Shown here one piece after another: positions 1-7,210 of a stretch of DNA of 64,000 nucleotides. Under the pieces are notes generated by a model, which worked only from the letters and a program-made list of their open reading frames with translations, made no database searches and was not told the origin of the DNA. The position numbers and the translations under genes are program-made. Position 1 is the stretch's first letter; each line of letters starts with the position of its first letter. The stretch is from positions 1 through 64,000 of the forward strand of contig NZ_JAIUZP010000004.1 of assembly GCF_020171315.1 (NCBI RefSeq), read 5' to 3'. This stretch comes from Pseudooceanicola nanhaiensis. GTDB lineage: Bacteria; Pseudomonadota; Alphaproteobacteria; Rhodobacterales; Rhodobacteraceae.

Positions 1-738
1 TCGATCATGGGGGACGCCAACCCGGCGGCGATGAAGCGCAAAGACGTGATCCGCATGCGTGACAGCAACGCCCACAAGGTCTACTTCGCCAACTACTCGC
101 TGCGCGTGCTCCGTGTCCTGATGGAGCACTGCGTCGATCTGGGCTGGCGCGAGACCAATCCGGCGCGGGGTGTGGCGGAGCTCAAGTCCGAGACGGTGAA
201 ACAGCGCGAGCCGTGGCCGCGCGAACTCCTCGACGCCTTCCGTGAGACCTGCCCGCTGGCGACGCGGGAACGGCTCGTGATGGAGCTTTGCGTCTGCACC
301 GGCCAGCGGATCGGGGATGTTCTCGAAATGCGTTGGTCCGACATTCAGGAGGGGGCAATCGTCCTCCAGCAGAACAAGACCAAGAAAGTTCTCTGGGTGC
401 CGATCCTGCCGGAGCTACAGGCGGCGCTCGATGCCGCCCAACGCAACTCGATCTTCATGGTGACGAATGAGCAGGGGACCAACCGCTGGTCCTATCGCGG
501 GGCGTCACATGCCGTGCGCGAGGTCCGCAAGAAGATCGGGGCGCTCGACTACGACATTCACTCATGGCGTTACAACGCGGCCTGCGAGCTGCTGGAAGCG
601 GGCTGCGAGGATGATCTGATCGCCGCCGTGACGGGCCAGAGCCCGGCCATGGTGCTGCACTACACCAAAAAGGTTCGGCAGCGTCTGAGAGACATCCAAG
701 CGCAGCGGATGAGAACAGAACAAAAACAGAATGTTTAG
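1..738 (+). CDS. Tyrosine recombinase/integrase, C-terminal part (5' end off window)
   Basis: The reading frame is open to the window edge, so this is the C-terminal part of a larger integrase. Numbering from the ATG at position 7, the catalytic set of a tyrosine recombinase is visible: Arg101 in CTGQRIGD, a basic beta-hairpin with Lys126, the H-x-x-R pair at His185/Arg188 (HSWR), and the nucleophile Tyr219 in VLHYT. The first 60 or so residues look like the end of the SAM-like core-binding domain. The protein should cut and rejoin DNA at att sites through a 3'-phosphotyrosine. The gene ends 60 bp from a tRNA-Cys 3' fragment, the usual neighbour of such integrases. It probably belongs to an element that extends leftwards out of the window. 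Family assignment is firm. Whether it is active is unknown. Confidence 0.9.
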   Translation, partial: SIMGDANPAAMKRKDVIRMRDSNAHKVYFANYSLRVLRVLMEHCVDLGWRETNPARGVAELKSETVKQREPWPRELLDAFRETCPLATRERLVMELCVCTGQRIGDVLEMRWSDIQEGAIVLQQNKTKKVLWVPILPELQAALDAAQRNSIFMVTNEQGTNRWSYRGASHAVREVRKKIGALDYDIHSWRYNAACELLEAGCEDDLIAAVTGQSPAMVLHYTKKVRQRLRDIQAQRMRTEQKQNV

Positions 739-798
739 ACTTTTGCTTAGACATTTTCAGGGGCTTTCGCGCGCTTCGCGTTAAGTCATTGAAAACGT

Positions 799-846
799 TG
801 GAGGCGAGTACCGGAATCGAACCGGTGTGCACGGATTTGCAATCCG
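799..846 (-). other. 3' fragment of a tRNA-Cys gene (integrase attachment core)
   Basis: Read on the minus strand, the segment holds the anticodon loop with anticodon GCA, the 3' side of the anticodon stem, the variable loop, an intact T-arm (ACCGG/CCGGT around TTCGATT), the 3' acceptor strand and an encoded CCA. The match to tRNA-Cys breaks at position 847: base 27 no longer fits and no D-arm or 5' acceptor strand follows. It therefore cannot make a tRNA. Tyrosine integrases often use the anticodon loop and 3' half of tRNA genes as att sites, so this is best read as an att core. The integrase lies on its 3' side. Confidence 0.8.
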
Positions 847-856
847 GCGACGGAGC

Positions 857-929
857 GAGGGGGCTGTCTGCCCCCTCTTGCGCGTGACCGCGCAATTCAC
901 CCCCGAGGATATTTGGGAACAGTGGATGA
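857..929 (+). repeat. REP-like intergenic repeat, subtype 1, copy A
   Basis: Two hairpins stand in series: GAGGGGG/CCCCCTC (857-877) and TTGCGCG/CGCGCAA (878-895). They are followed by a conserved tail, ACCCCCGAGGATATTTG, and a run ending AGTGGATGA. The same modules recur inverted at 11881-11953 and in part at 25989-26056. Here the repeat sits directly against the truncated end of the tRNA-Cys fragment and downstream of the glutamate-type dehydrogenase gene. Confidence 0.75.
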
Positions 930-981
930 GGGCGGAGGGCGCGTGGTGCGGCGGTCCGCCCTCATCGGGGTGTCGGACGCG

Positions 982-2412
982 TCAGAGCCCCTTGGCGCGG
1001 TAGCTGGCGGAGACCCGGTCGATCGAGACGAGGTAGCCGGCGGTGCGCAGGTCGGGGACGTCGGCGCGGGCGTGCCAGACCTCGCGCATGGACTGGTAGG
1101 CCGTGCGCATCGTGTCATCGAGGCCGGAGCGGACCAGCTCCAGTTCCCCTGCCCCGCGCAGGTACTTGTCCTTGAAGCCGGGGCTCAGGGTCCAGCCGAT
1201 GCCGCTGTCGCGGGACAGGCGCTCCAGCTCGTCGATGAGGAGCTGGTGGCGCGCCTCTTCCTGCCGCCGCTGCATCCGGCCGAAGCGGATGTGGCTGAGG
1301 TTCTTGACCCATTCGAAGTAGGAGACCGTGACGCCCCCCGCGTTGGCATAAAGATCGGGGATGATCACCGTGCCGCGGCTGCGCAGGATGTCGTCGGCCC
1401 CGGCGGTGATCGGGCCGTTGGCGGCCTCGATGATCAGCGGGGCCTTGATCCGGGGCGCGTTCTCCATGGTGATGACCCCTTCGAGGGCCGCGGGGATCAA
1501 GATGTCGCAGTCTTCCTCCAGCACCGTGGCACCTTCGGCGGTGTGTGTCGCATCGGGGAAGCCCGCGACGCCGCCATGGCGCACCAGCCAGTCGCGCAGC
1601 GCCGCGATATCGAGGCCCGCCGGGTTGTAGAGCGCGCCGTCACGCTCGATCACGCCGATGATCTTGGCGCCGTCCTCCTCAGAGAGGAACTTGGCCGCAT
1701 GGAAGCCCACGTTGCCGAGCCCCTGCACAATCACGCGCTTGCCGTCGAGCGTGCCGGAGAGGCCGGCCTTGGCCACGTCCTCGGGGTGGCGGAAGAACTC
1801 CTGCAGGGCGTATTGCACGCCTCGTCCCGTGGCCTCGACCCGGCCCGCGATGCCGCCGGCGTTCAGTGGCTTGCCGGTGACACAGGCGCGGGCGTTGATG
1901 TCGGTGGTGTTCATCCGGGCATATTGATCCGCGATCCAGGCCATCTCGCGTTCGCCGGTGCCCATGTCGGGGGCGGGCACGTTCTGGGCCGGGTTGATCA
2001 TGTCGCGCTTGATCAGCTCGTAGGCGAAGCGGCGGGTGATCCGCTCCAGCTCGTGCTCCTCCCAGTCGCGGGGATTGAGGCAGAGCCCGCCCTTGGAGCC
2101 GCCGAAGGGGGCCTCCACGAGGGCGCATTTGAAGGTCATCAGGGCCGCCAGCGCCTCGACCTCGTTCTGGTTCACCTCGGGCGCGTAGCGGATGCCGCCC
2201 TTCACCGGCTCCATATGTTCGGAATGGACCGAGCGGTAGCCGGTGAACGTGTGCATCTGCCCGCGCAGCCGCACGCCGAAGCGCACGGTATAGGTCGCAT
2301 TGCAGACGCGGATTTTCTCCTCGAGGCCGGGTTCGAGGTCCATCAGCGCCACGGCGCGGTTGAACATCAGGTCTACGGAGTCGCGGAATGAGGGTTCCTG
2401 GAATCTGTGCAT
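982..2412 (-). CDS. Glu/Leu/Phe/Val family dehydrogenase (probable glutamate dehydrogenase)
   Basis: This is a 476-residue amino-acid dehydrogenase that reversibly deaminates L-glutamate (or a related amino acid) to the 2-oxo acid with NAD(P). The N-terminal dimerisation/substrate domain has KGGIRYAP and the catalytic-lysine motif APFGGSKGG, then PAPDMGTGEREM. The C-terminal Rossmann domain has the dinucleotide loop VQGLGNVG and a conserved EAANGP segment. The ATG at 2412 is preceded by GGGGAGGAC at good spacing. A longer frame upstream lacks an RBS and family similarity. The enzyme links carbon and nitrogen metabolism in the cytoplasm. The gene is monocistronic, and a REP-like repeat lies beyond its 3' end. 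The exact substrate cannot be proved by eye, but the overall length and motifs favour glutamate. Confidence 0.9.
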   Translation of the reverse strand: MHRFQEPSFRDSVDLMFNRAVALMDLEPGLEEKIRVCNATYTVRFGVRLRGQMHTFTGYRSVHSEHMEPVKGGIRYAPEVNQNEVEALAALMTFKCALVEAPFGGSKGGLCLNPRDWEEHELERITRRFAYELIKRDMINPAQNVPAPDMGTGEREMAWIADQYARMNTTDINARACVTGKPLNAGGIAGRVEATGRGVQYALQEFFRHPEDVAKAGLSGTLDGKRVIVQGLGNVGFHAAKFLSEEDGAKIIGVIERDGALYNPAGLDIAALRDWLVRHGGVAGFPDATHTAEGATVLEEDCDILIPAALEGVITMENAPRIKAPLIIEAANGPITAGADDILRSRGTVIIPDLYANAGGVTVSYFEWVKNLSHIRFGRMQRRQEEARHQLLIDELERLSRDSGIGWTLSPGFKDKYLRGAGELELVRSGLDDTMRTAYQSMREVWHARADVPDLRTAGYLVSIDRVSASYRAKGL

Positions 2413-2816
2413 CGTCCTCCCCTTTGCACAATCTGTGAAACGGAGCCACCGGGAGCCGGGGGGGCTCCGACGGGGCAAAGCCACCCCTGCGGAGGGGGCG
2501 ACTCACAACGCGGCATGATCGGGGCGGATTTGTGAAGATCCGGTGGAATCCGCGCCTCCTCGCGGTTCTGGCCCTGAAAATCACGCGTTCTGGGAGAGTT
2601 AGATCACAAGGCATTGTTGCCCGGAAGGCGTGTTTTCCGCCGCAGGGCAGCATTGTCCGCGCTGCCCAGACAATGCCGCCGGTTTACCGCAGGGCGGTCC
2701 CGGGTCGGGTCCAACTTTCGCCACGATCCCGGTCTACTCATTGTTTCCGAATGAAAAGCCGCAAGGCATCGGTCGAAACCACGGCCAAGGGTAGTCATAA
2801 CGAGGGAACCGGCAGG
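2413..2816 (+). other. 404-bp intergenic leader with mutually exclusive hairpins
   Basis: This is the gap between the divergent dehydrogenase and the Tad-like operon. The notable content is a nested pair of stems at 2645-2675. GGGCAGC (2645-2651) can pair with GCTGCCC (2661-2667). Alternatively CATTGTC (2651-2657) can pair with GACAATG (2669-2675). A further copy of GGCATTGT near 2608-2615 could also compete for ACAATGCC. The frame of the downstream gene stays open back to 2532, but that stretch lacks protein-like composition or an RBS. No known riboswitch was recognised. Confidence 0.4.
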
Positions 2817-4196
2817 ATGAGCCCCAGCGCACGTCTGCAACAATACCTGTCCCGCTTTGCCCGGGACGAGAGTGGCGTGATGATCGCGATCGCCATCTTC
2901 TTCCTTCTGATCATGATCGCTGTCGGCGGCATGGGGGTCGACTTCATGCGGCAGGAGCTGCAGCGCTCGCGGATGCAGTCCGTTCTCGACCGGGCCGTGC
3001 TTGCGGCGGCGGACAAGGACCAGCTGCTCGATCCGAAGGACGTGGTGGACGACTACTTCCGCAAATACGACATGCTGTCCTACATCGACACTGTCACCGT
3101 GACGGGCGATGCGGGCGCGCGCACCGTGAACGTGACGGCGCATCAGGACATGCCGACGCAGTTCCTGCGCACCCTCGGCTTCCCCACTCTGCCGATCCCG
3201 ATCTCGGGCGAGGCGCAGGAAGCGGTGGGCGACGCGGAAATCTCGCTCGTCGTCGACATCTCCGGCTCCATGAGCCAGAGCAGCAAGATGTCGCAGCTCC
3301 GCTCGGCGGCCTCGGAATTCGTGGATACGGTTCTGGGCTCCGATGACTATGACAAGGTCTCGCTGTCGGTGGTGCCCTACACGTCGAACGTGAACGCCGG
3401 GCCCGAAATCATGTCGCGCATGAACGTGACGCAGGTGCATGGCTATTCCCACTGCATCGAGTTCGACGACGACGATTTCTCGAACACCACGATCACGACG
3501 ACCCAGAAATACATCCAGGGCCAGCATTTCGAGGAAACCTCCTCGACCCGCAGCGGGATCGTCAACCCCGCCTGCCCGATGCGCAGCTACGAGCGGATCC
3601 AGCCCTTCAGCCACAGCACGACGACGCTCAAGTCGAACATCAACCAGCTGACCTCACGCGCGAACACCGCCATCCACCTCGGGATGAAATGGGGCGTGGG
3701 CCTGCTCGATCCGGCCTTCCGCCCGGTCGTGACCGACATGGTCAGCGACGGGCTGATCGACGCCAACTTCCTCGGCCGTCCGATGGAATACGGCGAAAGC
3801 TCCAAGAACGTCATCCTGATGACGGACGGTGAGAACGTGAACACGATCCGCCTGCGGCCCGAGGTCTATGCCACCCCCGACATGGTCTATCACTGGGGCT
3901 ACCGCAGCTTCTACGAGACGATCTACGACGCCTATTCCAACCTGCGCAGCCAGTTCTACTACACCCGCTACACCTCGACCCAGGCCGACAACCTGCTGGA
4001 GGACATCTGCGATGCGGCCAAGGACAATGGCATCGTGGTCTGGACCATCGGCTTCGAGGTCGGCAACCACGGGGCCGAGGTGATGCGCAACTGTGCCTCC
4101 TCCGACAGCCACTTCTTCCGGGTCGACGGGATCGAGATTTCGACCGCCTTCCGGACGATCGCCACGCAACTTGTCACACTGAAGCTGACCCAATGA
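2817..4196 (+). CDS. TadG-like pilus-assembly protein with von Willebrand factor A domain
   Basis: A 459-residue protein. A short cytoplasmic N-terminus (ARDESG) is followed by one membrane segment at about residues 21-40, typical of TadE/TadG-type pseudopilin-like proteins. A vWA domain follows, with a metal-ion-dependent adhesion (MIDAS) motif DISGS at residues 147-151 and a later ILMTDGEN strand. Such proteins are anchored by the N-terminal helix with the vWA domain in the periplasm, and function in Tad (Flp) pilus assembly or adhesion. The ATG at 2817 places the membrane helix close to the N-terminus as in the family. The stop codon overlaps the next start (ATGATG). It is first in a three-gene operon. 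No tadABC secretion genes lie nearby, so the partner machinery must be elsewhere. Confidence 0.85.
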   Translation: MSPSARLQQYLSRFARDESGVMIAIAIFFLLIMIAVGGMGVDFMRQELQRSRMQSVLDRAVLAAADKDQLLDPKDVVDDYFRKYDMLSYIDTVTVTGDAGARTVNVTAHQDMPTQFLRTLGFPTLPIPISGEAQEAVGDAEISLVVDISGSMSQSSKMSQLRSAASEFVDTVLGSDDYDKVSLSVVPYTSNVNAGPEIMSRMNVTQVHGYSHCIEFDDDDFSNTTITTTQKYIQGQHFEETSSTRSGIVNPACPMRSYERIQPFSHSTTTLKSNINQLTSRANTAIHLGMKWGVGLLDPAFRPVVTDMVSDGLIDANFLGRPMEYGESSKNVILMTDGENVNTIRLRPEVYATPDMVYHWGYRSFYETIYDAYSNLRSQFYYTRYTSTQADNLLEDICDAAKDNGIVVWTIGFEVGNHGAEVMRNCASSDSHFFRVDGIEISTAFRTIATQLVTLKLTQ

Positions 4197-4729
4197 TGCG
4201 TTTCCTGCTTTCCCCCCTGCGCCGCTTCTGGCGCAATGAAACCGGCGCCGCCGTCGCGGAGTTCGCCGTGATGCTGCCGCTTTACCTGACGGTGATGCTG
4301 TCGGGTGTCGAACTGGGCATCTGGACCCTGCGCCAGACCATGCTGGAACGCGGGCTGGACCTTGCCGTGCGCGACCTGCGGCTGGCCACCGGACAGGCAA
4401 CCAGCCACGACGACCTGAAGGACCTGATCTGCAAATACGCCGGCATCATCGAGGATTGTTCGACCTCGCTGAAGCTGGAGATGAAGCCGGTCAGCATGTG
4501 GGGCTTCGACAGCCTGCCAGCGAGCGTCGACTGCGTCGACCGCGCCGAAGAGGTGAACCCCGTGCGTTCCTTCGTGGCGGGCGAAGGCAACCAGATGATG
4601 CTGCTGCGCGCCTGCGTGAAGTTCGATCCGATCTTCCCGACCATCGGCCTGGGCAAGAGCATGGCGGTGGACGGCAACGGCGATGCCGCGATGGTCGCCC
4701 TCTCTGCCTTCGTGCAGGAACCGATTTAA
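4193..4729 (+). CDS. TadE-like pseudopilin/pilus-assembly protein
   Basis: A 178-residue protein with the TadE pattern: a basic N-terminus, then NETGAAVAEFAVMLPLYL leading into one hydrophobic segment (about residues 22-44), then a periplasmic domain with several cysteines (CKYAGIIEDCS, VDCVD, RACVKF). The glutamate within the N-terminal hydrophobic stretch resembles the processing-site region of Flp-type pilins, and TadE/TadF proteins are matured by the TadV prepilin peptidase. The gene overlaps the end of the TadG-like gene by 4 bp, implying translational coupling, and is followed 11 bp later by a third family member. It is probably a minor component of a Tad pilus. The family is clear, but the specific role in this strain is not. 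Confidence 0.8.
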   Translation: MMRFLLSPLRRFWRNETGAAVAEFAVMLPLYLTVMLSGVELGIWTLRQTMLERGLDLAVRDLRLATGQATSHDDLKDLICKYAGIIEDCSTSLKLEMKPVSMWGFDSLPASVDCVDRAEEVNPVRSFVAGEGNQMMLLRACVKFDPIFPTIGLGKSMAVDGNGDAAMVALSAFVQEPI

Positions 4730-4740
4730 GGAGCGCCGCG

Positions 4741-5307
4741 ATGACCCTGATCCAGACCCTCGGCGCCCGCCTGCGTCAGCCCCTCGCCCGCTTTGCCCGC
4801 GACACCCGCGGCACCGTGGCCATCGAGGCCGTGGTGATGTTCCCGATCCTGATCTGGGGCTACCTCGGCATGTTCACCTTCTACGACATGGTGCGGCAGT
4901 ACGACATCAACGAGAAGGCCGCCTTCACCGTCGCGGACATGCTCTCGCGCGAGACGACGGCCATCGACGACACCTATATCAACGGCGCGCAGACCCTCTA
5001 CGAATACCTCGCCCGCGTGAACGACGGCACGGCGATCCGCATCAGCGAGCTGCGCTGGACCGAGGATCCCGACTACTTCAAGGTCGACTGGTCCGAAGCG
5101 CGCGGGTCCAAGACCGCCCTGACGGACGACGACGTCAAGAACTGGACCAATATCCTGCCGATCATGCCTGAGGACGAGCGGATCATCCTTGTCGAGACAT
5201 GGACGACCTACGAACTGCCGTTCCGGATCGGGATGGAGGATTTCCCGATCAAGACCTTCGTCTTTGTCCGGCCCCGTTTCGCGCCCAAGGTGACCTTCTC
5301 CAGTTGA
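4741..5307 (+). CDS. TadE/TadF-like pilus-assembly protein
   Basis: A 188-residue protein starting at the ATG at 4741, 8 bases after an AAGGAG site. Residues 20-45 hold DTRGTVAIEAVVMFPILIWG followed by more hydrophobic residues, the single N-terminal helix and E-containing motif of TadE/TadF proteins. The remainder is a soluble, probably periplasmic domain without recognisable enzyme motifs. It is third in the operon with the vWA-containing TadG-like protein and the TadE-like protein. Three such genes together, without the secretion ATPase, are a common satellite arrangement in this bacterial family. It ends 82 bp before a strong bidirectional terminator, which probably closes the operon. Confidence 0.75.
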   Translation: MTLIQTLGARLRQPLARFARDTRGTVAIEAVVMFPILIWGYLGMFTFYDMVRQYDINEKAAFTVADMLSRETTAIDDTYINGAQTLYEYLARVNDGTAIRISELRWTEDPDYFKVDWSEARGSKTALTDDDVKNWTNILPIMPEDERIILVETWTTYELPFRIGMEDFPIKTFVFVRPRFAPKVTFSS

Positions 5308-5389
5308 GGCGACACCGGGCCCGCGGGGCCGACCGGGGCACCGGCCCGGTCACGGAAAGACACCCACACCGACACCGACACACGAAAAA

Positions 5390-5412
5390 GGGGGACGCCA
5401 GCGGCGTCCCCC
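5390..5412. terminator. Bidirectional intrinsic terminator
   Basis: A perfect 10-bp stem GGGGGACGCC/GGCGTCCCCC with loop AGC lies between the convergent Tad-like operon and the minus-strand membrane-protein gene. On the minus strand it is followed by TTTTTCG, a good intrinsic terminator for the 5436-5942 gene. On the plus strand the tail (ATTCATTT) is weaker. Confidence 0.8.
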
Positions 5413-5435
5413 CATTCATTTGTGCTGCGCGGGCC

Positions 5436-5942
5436 TCAGGCTTCGGCTGCGGCGCGATCTGCCAGTTTCACCGCGATGATGTCGGCCATCTGCTTGGTCT
5501 CGGCCGCCTTGGCGACACCGCCAACCCCGACCCGGCCACCGAAACGCCAGTAAAGCCCGGGCCGCCACAGGGCGCCGCCCGCGCCCTTCTCCAGCCGCAG
5601 CAGGAACCCGTTGGAGGGCTTGAAGGCGAAGGTTCCCCGGTCCACGCGGACGATCTGGGCCATCGGCGCGATGACCACGCCGGTGCTGTCCCGCAGGCCC
5701 GCATCGGTCAGCTGCAACTCGTGCCGGGTGGCGGTGTAGAGCGCGCTGGCCACCCAGAGCGCGCCAAGCGCGAGGGCGATGAGGCCAAGCTTCAGGACCA
5801 TGCCTTGCACCGGCGTGCCAAGCGCAAGGTAGAGCAGCAGCGCCCCCAGCCCCAGCAGCACGGCCATCCCGAACAGGCGCCGTGGCATCGAGGGCGCGAT
5901 CCGCGCCAATACGATGTCGTCCCGATCGCCAGTATCCTGCAT
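5436..5942 (-). CDS. Small membrane protein of unknown function, two predicted spans
   Basis: A 168-residue protein starting at the ATG at 5942, preceded by AAGGGAGC. The N-terminus (about 20 residues) is polar. Two hydrophobic segments follow (MAVLLGLGALLLYLAL and MVLKLGLIALALGALWVASALY), then a soluble C-terminal half. That half, with RHELQLTDAGLRDSTGVVIAPMAQIVRVDRG and a following beta-rich stretch, resembles the bacterial PH-like domains of small membrane proteins, where a membrane-adjacent beta domain follows a two-helix anchor. This resemblance is weak and only suggestive. The gene stands alone and reads into the strong terminator at 5390-5412. No function is assigned. Confidence 0.75.
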   Translation of the reverse strand: MQDTGDRDDIVLARIAPSMPRRLFGMAVLLGLGALLLYLALGTPVQGMVLKLGLIALALGALWVASALYTATRHELQLTDAGLRDSTGVVIAPMAQIVRVDRGTFAFKPSNGFLLRLEKGAGGALWRPGLYWRFGGRVGVGGVAKAAETKQMADIIAVKLADRAAAEA

Positions 5943-6163
5943 GTCCCGCTCCCTTCGCAGTTGTCCCAGCGGCCTTAGCCGATCCGGCCCGCCTTGACCA
6001 TGCCCCGCCGACAGCGCCCGCCCGCGCCCCACGCGGCGGCGTGCAGCGGCGCACAGGACTTCGACAGGGCGCGAACCCTTCGCCGTCTTGGCGCAGGGGC
6101 CCAGGCTGCCTACTCTAGGGGCAACAGGGCCGCTCCGGCCCGCAGCAGCACAGGAGAAGGGTC

Positions 6164-7075
6164 ATGTCCCTCAGGCCAACGCTCGAAACCCGCCTCGCCC
6201 AGCCGACCATGGAAGGCGCCGGGGTGAAACTCCACCGCGCCTTCGGGTTCCAGGATCCGAGCGAGCTGGACCCTTTCCTCATGTTCGACGATTTCCGCAA
6301 TGAACGCCCCGAGGACTTCCAGCGCGGCTTCCCCTGGCACCCTCACCGCGGGATCGAGACCATCACCTATGTCCTCTCGGGCACGGTCGAACATGGCGAC
6401 AGCCTCGGCAATCACGGGGTTCTGGGCGCGGGTGACGTGCAGTGGATGACGGCGGGCTCCGGCATCCTCCATCAGGAGATGCCGCAGGGCAACACGGCCG
6501 GCCAGATGCACGGCTTCCAGCTTTGGGGCAACCTGCCCTCGTCGCTCAAGATGACCGCGCCGCGCTACCAGGACGTGAAGGGAACCGAGATCCCGGTGAT
6601 CCAGGATGACGACGGCACCGTGGTGCGGATCATCGTGGGCAGCTTCTGGGGCAAGACCGGCCCGGTGGATGGCATCGCCGCCGATCCGCAATACCTCGAC
6701 ATCTCGATCCCCGCAGGGGTGAAGAAGACCTTCAAGATCGACACCTATCGCCGGGCCTTCGCCTATGTCTTCGAGGGCGCGGGCGCCTTCGCCGATGCCT
6801 CCAAGCCCTCGGGCGTCCTGCTGGAGAAGGAAGTGGCCGGTGAGGAGGTCAACATTCGCGATCTGTCGGGCAACCGGACGCTGATCCGCTTCGGCACCGG
6901 TGACGAGGTCACCGTGCAGGCCGGCCCCGAGGGCATGCGCTTCCTGCTGATCTCCGGCGCGCCGATCAACGAGCCGGTGGCCTGGCACGGGCCCATCGTA
7001 ATGAACACGCAGGAAGAGCTGATGCAGGCCATGCGCGAGTTGCGCAACGGCACCTTCATCAAGCCCGCCCACTAG
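6164..7075 (+). CDS. Pirin family protein
   Basis: A 303-residue bicupin of the pirin family. The metal-binding set is intact: His59 and His61 in FPWHPHRG, His103 and Glu105 in ILHQEMPQ, and the cupin-1 signature GIETITYVLSG between them. A pirin C-terminal domain follows (LDISIPAGVKKTF... to the end). Bacterial pirins bind iron, and some have quercetin 2,3-dioxygenase activity or act as redox-sensing regulators. Which applies here cannot be told from sequence. The start is supported by AGGAGAAGG 7 bases upstream. The gene is monocistronic, with a terminator hairpin 25 bp after the stop. Confidence 0.92.
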   Translation: MSLRPTLETRLAQPTMEGAGVKLHRAFGFQDPSELDPFLMFDDFRNERPEDFQRGFPWHPHRGIETITYVLSGTVEHGDSLGNHGVLGAGDVQWMTAGSGILHQEMPQGNTAGQMHGFQLWGNLPSSLKMTAPRYQDVKGTEIPVIQDDDGTVVRIIVGSFWGKTGPVDGIAADPQYLDISIPAGVKKTFKIDTYRRAFAYVFEGAGAFADASKPSGVLLEKEVAGEEVNIRDLSGNRTLIRFGTGDEVTVQAGPEGMRFLLISGAPINEPVAWHGPIVMNTQEELMQAMRELRNGTFIKPAH

Positions 7076-7100
7076 GGCGAGCCGCGCGCCCCCAAAACGC

Positions 7101-7131
7101 AAACGGGCGGGACCGATGGCCCCGCCCGTTT
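7101..7131. terminator. Intrinsic terminator after pirin
   Basis: An 11-bp stem AAACGGGCGGG/CCCGCCCGTTT with a 9-base loop lies 25 bp beyond the pirin stop codon. The plus-strand tail runs into TTTTC. It may also stop transcription coming from the DEAD-box gene on the minus strand. Confidence 0.75.
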
Positions 7132-7210
7132 TCATGTGCGTTTACATGTGCCCTGCGCCGTCACCGGCCCGGGGCCGCCGACGCCCCCCCCATGGGAGAG
7201 GCGCTGCGGA

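Noticed and set aside
913-2391. 492-codon open frame on the plus strand opposite the Glu-type dehydrogenase
   Set aside because: It is a shadow of a GC-rich gene. Its His/Gly/Ala/Asp-rich composition is typical of antisense frames, and the minus strand encodes a clear enzyme.
2532-2816. 95-codon N-terminal extension of the TadG-like protein
   Set aside because: No RBS at 2532, non-conserved composition, and it would move the membrane anchor 100 residues from the N-terminus, unlike the family.
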